A DNA stretch of 20,241 nt from Ichthyophonus hoferi (taxonomy: Eukaryota; Opisthokonta; Ichthyosporea; Ichthyophonida; Ichthyophonidae), in contig NAOQ01000572.1 in the NCBI GenBank assembly GCA_002751075.1, forward strand, positions 6,533 through 26,773. The letters run 5' to 3'. The notes below the pieces were generated by a model. That model was not told where the DNA came from, did no database searches, and saw only the letters and a program-made list of their open reading frames with translations. The translations under genes were made by a program, and so were the position numbers. Each line of letters starts with the position of its first letter. Within the stretch, counting starts at the first letter, position 1. Below, one piece after another: positions 9,376-17,500 of this stretch.

Positions 9376-9768
9376 TGTTAAATAAATTTAATATTTCTTT
9401 CGATAGATATAATAATTTATTATTATTAGCAGCTATTATTAGATATGTAGTCTGGAAAAATAGTACACTCAATTTTTATTGAATGGTAATCCAGCAATCC
9501 AAGATGATTGATCAAAATTGAGCTAGCCAATGGCAGAGGCCCCGTGACTATATTATAAGCCATTACGAGTTTTATGATTTGGTTTTAGATAAGATAACTC
9601 ATTGCTTAGGCATCCTGGTTAAAACAAGTCCTGTCGACTTGTTAAATAATAAGAACATGCCTTAGCATACCTTACTCCGTGTACGCAAAGAGATACGTTT
9701 AAACACCCATTAATTCGGTGTTCTCTTTCCTTTTAATTGAATATAGGCTACAGGAATTCCTCCCAACA
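9376..9768 (+). repeat. 3' LTR of the short LTR element
   Basis: It starts TGTTAAATAAA and ends CTCCCAACA. It is the direct-repeat partner of 8406-8824 and slightly shorter. Confidence 0.72.
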
Positions 9769-11824
9769 ATTAATTAACTATAAAACCAATTACTAGTAGC
9801 CATTGATGAGTGTAGTATACAACACCAATTTTTTAGTAATTATTATTGTTTTAATAGTAACGAAATTAAGAATATTCATAAATATCAAGTAATAATAAAT
9901 AATAATAAGCAAAACCTAATAATCATAGCAATAATAATAGTAAAAATAATAATAATTTATAGACAGTCGTTGAAGATCTAATAAGCAAACTGCATACCAA
10001 ATTACAGAATAATATATCATTCAAATAAGAAATGATTGTAATAAATTTATTACACATATTGCAACAAAAACATAAAGTCACTTAAGCCTGTGCTGCGTTT
10101 ATGTAAGGCATATGTATATATTATTATTATTACTATGTGCGAATTTTTCGAGGGAAGCCCTAAGGTATCTAAAATCTTTCAGCCTGGTAGTCTGACTCGT
10201 TGCAATTTCAATATCTTGGAACTAAATTGCTCACCACGCTTATTAGATTATTTTTTGTTATTGATGTTACTTTTCTTTCATTTGGTTATAGTGACTATTA
10301 AAATTAAGACTAAAATCAGGGATAATTAGTGCTGCTTCAAGATTGTAGTTTGGTTATCTATGAACTGAAGTTTTTGATAATTCCTGTTTAAACACATGCT
10401 GTAACTCAAGCGTTATGTAAGTAAGCCTTTAATTTCTTACTAGGCGATGTGTTGTACATATGGTAACTACAATCTAATAGTGGTTGAGGATAAGCGGTTA
10501 CGGTATCGCTAATATCAGGAGAAGCGACACGAGGCTTAACTAGTTGGCCTTCTAGTAGAGGATTTGTATTAATTACTTCACCCTCTTTAAAAACTATAAA
10601 CATGGTAGGAATCCATATAAATATACATAAAATTCTAGAATATAACTTTTTCTAACCATTATTAATTTTCTATGACTGAGCAGTAGTATGTCACTCAACT
10701 AATCTCTTTATTACTGTATGAAGCCTTGTATTGATAATTTTTTTGCTTAAAAATCTGTTTCAATTAAATTTGTTCTGACTAATATGAACTGGCTAACGAG
10801 TCTATGTTCGAAGATTTAATTTAATCTTGAACGTTACAAACATCTATTGAATCCAAATTGATCAATCACTAAATAATTGATACATATATAGTATCTGACT
10901 ATGTATTTTTCTATTACATTTTTGGATTATCAAGTAGTAAAAATTTATCATATACATACTTTATTAGAATGCAAACTAGTCAAGCCTTGAAGAGTAAAAC
11001 TATTAGAAAATACTCATATATTGCCCATCTAATATCACAGTAGTTTAGATCATAGTTTTCACTCATATGGCAATTTTGCAAGGTAGGAAAAAAAAGTATC
11101 CCTGAATTTATAAAAGTTGTGCATTTTACAATAAGAATTTGCAAAGGCTTTAATTTGTTCTTTGCCTATTGAAAACTCACTAGAACACCTAGAAGAAGAT
11201 GGGCACATTGTTCGTCAAATAAAATTCAGTACAACAGATGCTATATATTTCCAATAGTCAAATAGAAACGAGTAAAACTTATACTACTTGCAATTTTAAT
11301 AATTTTTTAACAATAGACAGACACAACCTCATCATTAATAAATTATAGTTTAAGATGAATATAGTACAGTATAGTATAGTATACATTACCATATACATTA
11401 GATCCTACCTACATGCATACATCAGGATAAGATAGCGCGTTACCGAATAAATCCAGGTTAATTTTAGCCAATAATGTACGAATCAGTAAGAATTACTCTG
11501 CATCATTTGTATTGGTGCAGAAAAAGTTTGTATGTCCCAATACGTTTATATTATTGGTTGTTGAACGTAGTTAACTCCCCAAACAAGGTCGCTTAAAATA
11601 TTTAATTCATTTGGAAGAGAAAAATTGCTTGACGATAACATAGCATTACAATTGATAAAATAATTGTAAAAAATAAAAAAATGTTAAAAATTAACTAATT
11701 AAGGATAAAAAACCCCCATATTAAGGAAAAGCAAATTAAAATAAATATGAGCCTCGGAAAATAACTATATTTAGGAGGAAATGTATGATGTCGCGTACTA
11801 TAGAAATTTACACCTACCCACTAA

Positions 11825-12076
11825 CCAATAACCAATAATCACTATGCCTGGGCCTAAAACAACGGAATCAATGGGTATTTCGATTGGTTGAAGGTAAAAT
11901 CTGCAACACTGCCCCAATAAATGTATACCAGATGTGATTGGCTGAGTGAATATGAACATTCCTTTTTATTGGTGGGGAGTTAGGTAAACGCTATCATCCC
12001 AGACGGTGGTAGGAGAGGCAAAATCTTAATAATAATAAGAGATTCTATTGGCTTATAAAAGAATTGATTGTCCAAT
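11825..12076. promoter_or_regulatory. Cluster of eight CCAAT/ATTGG (NF-Y-type) motifs
   Basis: CCAAT occurs at 11825, 11832, 11914 and 12072, and ATTGG at 11883, 11937, 11968 and 12047. Several carry NF-Y-like flanks (GATTGGCTGA, GATTGGTTGA). At the local base composition about half a motif would be expected in this length. Whether it is a promoter or enhancer, or reflects a genome-wide motif excess, cannot be told here. Confidence 0.4.
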
Positions 12077-12977
12077 AACCCGTAAGATATATGATTAAAG
12101 CATTTTTGTGCTTGTTTGCTGTTTAAGACGAATGAATTCTTAGTTCTCATAAAACAAAAAATATTCTGAATTATTGAATATAATGCATTTTCAACAAATA
12201 AATACACAGACAAAATTTTGGGTATTTTATTATAGGAAAAATTTACCTTTTTCTTGATTCCTATGGTATGTAGCGAACACTTTGTGGTTCAATTATAAAC
12301 CAATCCGGCTGCATTGAAAAGAGGGAAGCCGAACGCGATTAAAGTCCATTTTAAAACACTGGCTCTTATTAGGAGTCCTGATCGCATAATCGGCTGGGTA
12401 AGTTAAAGGGTTAAATTCTATTGGTTAAACTAAGTTTTAGCAATGCGATGAAAAATCCTATTGTGACCACTTTCCACCTAGGGCATCTTTGCACATTCCA
12501 TTATCTTGATCGCACATATTTGCATTTTTTTGCTACGATTAATATTAATCGATTAGACATCGAAGTAATAGCTTAAATTACTTTTGGTTTTGTCATTTTT
12601 TTTTTGCATGATAAATTTAATTAATAACGCTCAATACATGAATAATTTAAAACTAATATTTATAATATGGAAGTTTTTCAAACAAAAATAAAATAATATT
12701 AATAGAAGTAGATAAAAACATAAGTCAATCTAGCCTGAATAATTATTCTGTCTTTCACAGTTCATATTACCAGTTTTAATGGGTTCATCATGACATATAG
12801 TCAACATTTTTTATAATATATTATAATAAAACACCCGAGCTAATAAAAAACTCAAATAGGTAGCTTTTCTATATTTTAAAAAGCTAGCTTTAAAATTATA
12901 AATTACTAATAAATTAAGATTTGCATAAACTCAGCAATCGCTTGATTAGGAATAGTAATCTCTCTGATTAACATGTG

Positions 12978-13045
12978 ATCGCCGGGGCAAGCAGGTCATT
13001 ATTTAGGACATTATCATTTATGGGGCCATGCGACTATCCGGCGAT
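12978..13045. repeat. GC-rich inverted repeat (ATCGCCGG / CCGGCGAT)
   Basis: Perfect eight-base arms (12978-12985 and 13038-13045) enclose 52 bases, in otherwise AT-rich sequence. A second, shorter pair, GGCGGT/ACCGCC, occurs at 13258-13293. These could be protein sites or a structured RNA. No further evidence. Confidence 0.4.
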
Positions 13046-13481
13046 AGAGGTGAATGATATCCCTTGAAAAATATTCTTAAATTGCATTGGTTAATACTCA
13101 TGCATATTTTTAAGCTGCCAAACGGTCCGAAATCATTAGCCAATAACAATTAACTGTCAATAAGACGGTAATAGATATACCAACCAATAAGAACAAGGAA
13201 TCGCAAAACGGATTTTGGTAGTAATTAGTGATTGGCGAATCTTTTGACCAAATATGGGGCGGTATGCTAACAGTTAGGGCGAGATAAACCGCCATTACTA
13301 CGATCAACCGTTATACTATACCCACAACTATTATGTATTATATCGTGTTTTTTTTTTATGTATATATTAGTGGTATATATTAATTTATTATATAATTTAT
13401 TATATAATTGACGCTAATTTTGATTTAATAAACGACAATAACCGTTGAGGTTGGTTGAGGTTGCCCTTTGGCTCAGGAAAA

Positions 13482-13489
13482 TATATAAG
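13482..13489 (+). promoter_or_regulatory. TATA-box-like sequence TATATAAG
   Basis: This matches the TATA consensus closely and is on the strand of the SAM-domain gene, about 1 kb before its start codon. If used, the 5' UTR would be long or spliced. AT-rich sequence makes chance matches common. Confidence 0.2.
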
Positions 13490-14330
13490 AAAATTTGGAG
13501 AGAAAGATAATCGTGTCTTGTATAGGTAGGCGTTAGCAGTTTTACTGTGCATGTTTATACCGTTAGCCAAATTAATCCGTTACTGTTTCGTTTTCATTTA
13601 TCTTTTTTTCGCCCCTTGGGTAGGTTTGTCAAGATGTTTTTATTATTTTTGATTATTATATTATTATATTATAGTATGCGTTGCTTTGGTAGTAATATGT
13701 AATAGCTATAACAGGAATAATAGGATAGTAATACAATACTGTGGTAGTATAATATTATAATAGTATATTAATATAGTAGTATAATAAAATAATGGTATTG
13801 TAGGTTAAGAGTTTAATGGTATGAGAGTAAAATATGGCTCAGACAGAAATAAATAGGTAAATGGTTCAGTGAGTACTATTTTATGAGGTGCTTTTATATG
13901 GAATAGAGGTTATTATTAGTCATAGTTATATAATTTCTGTATCCTTTTTGTTTTATATGATGTTTTAAAGTAGATATAGCTAGCGTAGTAGTGTACTACC
14001 ACACTATTATCCTATTATACTATTACACACCTACGTTATAGTTGGGATAGAGTTTTATAATAGATTACATTGTTTTATATTATTATTCTGGCTTATATTA
14101 AATTATAATACATTTTTATGTATTTTATTTTATTTTTTTCTATTGCATTAAATGTTTTATTTTTTATTTTTCCACATTCCAACGAACCAATCATGACATC
14201 CCATTCCGACTTCCCATTCCGCGCTTGATTTCTAATTTAAAAAATTCTAATAGTAAACTACTAATGTTGGATAGGCTATGTATACATATATAGAGAGTTT
14301 GACTTATTCATTTTCACTTTTTTCATTTTC

Positions 14331-14530
14331 AATATAGCCAAGCAACCGACTTGTTTTCAGGCGAGTAATATATATATAATTTTGTATGTACCTTTAATTT
14401 TTTTTTAAAAAATTTAAATTTAAATCTAGCCAATTAACATACATACTTCTGGCGAACTGCATTTATATTGTTTTGATTTTTAATTTTTAATATAACCAAT
14501 CAACAGACATGTCTTCTGGTGAGTCCCACA
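14331..14530 (+). repeat. Three diverged tandem copies of the start-codon region
   Basis: Copy 1 (14331-14370), copy 2 (14421-14460) and copy 3 (14489-14528) share the pattern AGCCAA-YAAC--ACWT--TTCTGGYGA. Only copy 3 has an ATG (14509). Copies 1 and 2 read CTTGT and CATAC at that point. Spacing is 92 and 66 bp. The intervening sequences are AT-rich runs. Confidence 0.6.
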
Positions 14531-17500
14531 TGCAACCCCCGCCGCCGGGTGGGCCATGGATGCCCCCTCCCTTTTCCATTGCTCAATGGTTATCAGGGTT
14601 TGATATGGTCCAATACACTGCGGCTTTTGAAGCTAACGGATATGATAGAGTGGATTCGGTAGGTTATAGTTTATAATTTAATATATAATATATAATATAA
14701 TAAACATTATACTTTAATGCACTATAGTATAGAGTATAGTCTATAATACAAATAGAAAACCCCGTTTACATTCTGTATGGAGATGGAAGAAAGTCAATTA
14801 ACAATATATATAGATTATTATATTATATGCAATTAATAGTCATAGCCCATGACCCTACCCCCATCAGATCATCTCTATGGACGAGAAAGACCTAGAGGGA
14901 ATGAATGTAAAAAAGGGGCACATGAAAGTAATGTTAGCTCAAATAAAGGCCATGCAAGGTATGATATATATATTACTATATATAGATACTATATTTCTAT
15001 GTTGGGCAGTATGACATATTGTTGGTAGACCGTGCCAATCCTTCCATTTACCTCTCCTTCCCTGTATGATTTTACCACATGGTGTCTCTTCATCTACTTG
15101 TCTACCTATGCACATAGTTTAATCTTCCATCCACCTCTCCCTCCCTCCCACAGCTATGCCTAGACCTCTTCCTCTCCCTCGTGGTCCCTATATGGGCCCA
15201 CCGCCGCCTGGCATGTTTCCCTCCTCTCACCGTCCCCCTATGCATCTCCCTATGAATGGTCCTATGCCATCCATGGTAGCCATGCATCCACCAATGCCCA
15301 TGCACCATGCCCCCCACCACCCCAACCTTGCGCACCACCACCATCCTCCTGCCATTGCCCCTAAAGAAAAAGATAGTAGTAATAAAGCCACCATAACGAC
15401 CGATGCCAAGAGAGATAACAACCCCAAAGGAGGGATGATAATGGGACCAGGCGGACCGGGTCGACCGGATCAGGTGAACGGTTCGAATTTGAATCAAAAT
15501 CAAATTGAATCGGAGGAGAAAGAGGGTGGGGCTGTGTCTATGTCTATGGCTCCTATTAAGAAGAAACGTCATCGGGTACCTGGCAAGATCTCATTGGCTA
15601 AGGGCAATATGCCGCCTATGAGGATGATCCAGCCCATTAATATGCGTATGTAATAGCCTTTTATGGTAGTCTCTGTATATTTTATTGTATTTGGGCAAGG
15701 GCATTATGCCGCCTATTAATATGCGTATATAATAGCTTTTTATGGTCTTTTAGTATGGTGCATTTTTTTCCTGGTTTCCAGATTATACCACCTATGTTTT
15801 CGTCTAATAGGCTGTTAAAGTACGTCATTAATAATCAATTAATTAATTATACCTGATGTTATAATGATTAACCCCTCCTGCCTACAGCTGCCCCCTCTCG
15901 TCCTCCCCCCATCTATCCCTATGCGGCAGCAGCCTACCACATGGCAATGGCCAATCAGCAACAACAGCATGCTCCTCCCCCTCTTTCCGGGGATGGCAAT
16001 GTGGTTAAACCAATCACAACTATTGATGGCAGGTCACTGCAACCTAGAAAGGCAAGTGTTTCTGTGTTTCGGTTGGTGGAAATATATATATTAAATTTTT
16101 ATTTGTATTTCGAATATGTTTTATGTAGTGTAGTTGTGGTTCTTTTAAAGTTACTTTAAGTAATTTGGGTTTGTTTTTCTTTTATAGATTGGTTTTATTG
16201 TGCACGATATGCTTTGTTATTTTTATTCTTATTGTTGTTATTGTTATTATTATTGTTATCATTATTCCCATTGCGATTGTTTCTAAATAACCGAGAACAC
16301 CTGACATAAAGTATAAAATAACTAACGCCGACCATTGGTCTATTCGTTTATCAATCTCTTACCCGTTTGGTTTCTTTATATTTTTAGCATGCGATAAATT
16401 ATAGTATACTGTACTATATATTTCATCATTATAATATACTCTACTACCTTCTATTCTCCATCACACTAACATATCCTCTTCTCTATCGCCAGATTGGGGG
16501 TGAAATGGACCTTGGTATAACTGTAGAGCCCAGGAAACGAGGGAGTAAAAAGAAAGAGGCCACAGTAGAAGGCAAACCTACAGACCACACCAAGAGAGAG
16601 AAGGAGAAGGAGAAGGAGGGAGAGGGGGAGAAAGAGAAAGAGAAGGCAGTAAAGAAAGAGAAAGAGAGTGGGCGAGAGAAGGCGAGTGCTAATAAGGCGG
16701 TCAATACTATTAGTATTGCTGTGGAGGTAGAGGGAAAGGAGAGAGAGGGAGAAAAAGAGGGAGGGGATAAAAAGGAAAAGAGAAAGAGAAAAAAGAACGA
16801 TGACAGTACAGGCGAGACAGAGAGGGAGAAGCCCAAGAGGCCCGTGGGTATGCCTATGGCTATTCCCCCTCCCCCGGGTAGGTTGTGTGTATGTGTATGT
16901 GTACGTGTATGTATGCATTGCATTATACCTCTAATACTTCTTACATTATACATCCACCATATACATACCATACGCATGACCTTCTACCTATACAAACCTA
17001 TATATTAATTCCTCTATTTCCCTATACTCTTCCAGGGGCTCCTAGCCACTTCCCGTACTTTTACCCTCCTCAAGGGGGTCCGTATCCTGGCTATCCCCCT
17101 TACCGTCCCGCCCCGCCCCCACCTGGCTATGAAAATTCACCAAATTTCATGGCTCATTTTGCTGGTTATCCCCCTGGATCCCCTAATTTTCAAGGTTATC
17201 CCCCTAATCCCTTCCCTCCTGGTATGGGGATGTGGGGCCAGTGCCCACCACCTCCCCCTCATATGATGGGGCAGGGAGAGAGGGAGAGGATGGGAGAGGC
17301 AAGGAAAGGGGTTGTATTCCCTCCTTCTCCTATGCAACCAGGTATGTATATGTATATGGTAGGACACTGTATGTATGTATGGTTTAGTAAAGTATGCATG
17401 TAACTATAAAGTAAACCCTACAATGTAAGGGCGATGCATTATCTTTCCATATATAACCTTTACTAAATGTTTGTGTTATGTTTGCCCTATATACCCTGAC

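Larger units (their letters stand above)
8406..9768 (+). mobile_element. Old, short LTR retroelement (TRIM-like or internally deleted), fossil
   Basis: Two direct repeats of about 420 and 393 bp (8406-8824 and 9376-9768) each begin TGTTA and end CCCAACA, giving the classic TGTT...AACA LTR ends. Three bases after the left repeat is TGGCAGAGCAAGC (8828-8840), placed and shaped like a primer-binding site complementary to a tRNA 3' end. Just before the right repeat is a short A-rich, purine-rich run. The flanking five bases are CTTAA and ATTAA, a near-match target duplication. The interior is only 551 bp with no pol or gag frame, so it resembles a terminal-repeat retrotransposon in miniature or a deletion derivative. 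The LTRs have diverged clearly, so the insertion is old. The LTR ends fit Ty1/copia, but the family is not proven. Confidence 0.7.
9769..13480. other. Long intergenic region; no gene I can support
   Basis: TAA-rich simple sequence lies at 9889-9955. Several short frames occur. The minus-strand frame at 10406-10603 (65 codons) has a non-random look but no recognisable motif, good splice partner or homologue, and 10090-10329 (plus) is likewise unassigned. A CCAAT/ATTGG cluster occupies 11825-12076. GC-rich inverted repeats occur at 12978-13045 and 13258-13293. Either a fast-evolving gene or old transposon debris could be hidden here. Confidence 0.4.

Noticed and set aside
8348-9826. Similarity between 8348-8396 and 9774-9826, outside both LTRs
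   Set aside because: Weak and short; it does not fit the order expected for either a larger LTR or a tandem unit.
10406-10603. 65-codon minus-strand frame with a protein-like look
   Set aside because: No motif, no convincing splice sites and no neighbouring exon; chance is not excluded.
12296-12402. Short open stretch on the plus strand ending at a GTAAGT donor
   Set aside because: It is only about 26 codons, with no acceptor, start or downstream exon that fits.
15102-15572. Long minus-strand frames opposite exon 3
   Set aside because: They are shadows of the Pro/His/Met-rich plus-strand exon, which has matching splice sites and phases on both sides.
16052-16060. GT donor four bases after the GC site at the end of exon 4
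   Set aside because: Its phase would give a stop in the third codon of exon 5, while the GC donor keeps the frame.
16466-16977. Minus-strand frames rich in Ser, Phe and Leu
   Set aside because: They lie opposite the purine-rich Lys/Glu exon 5; the composition alone keeps the other strand open.
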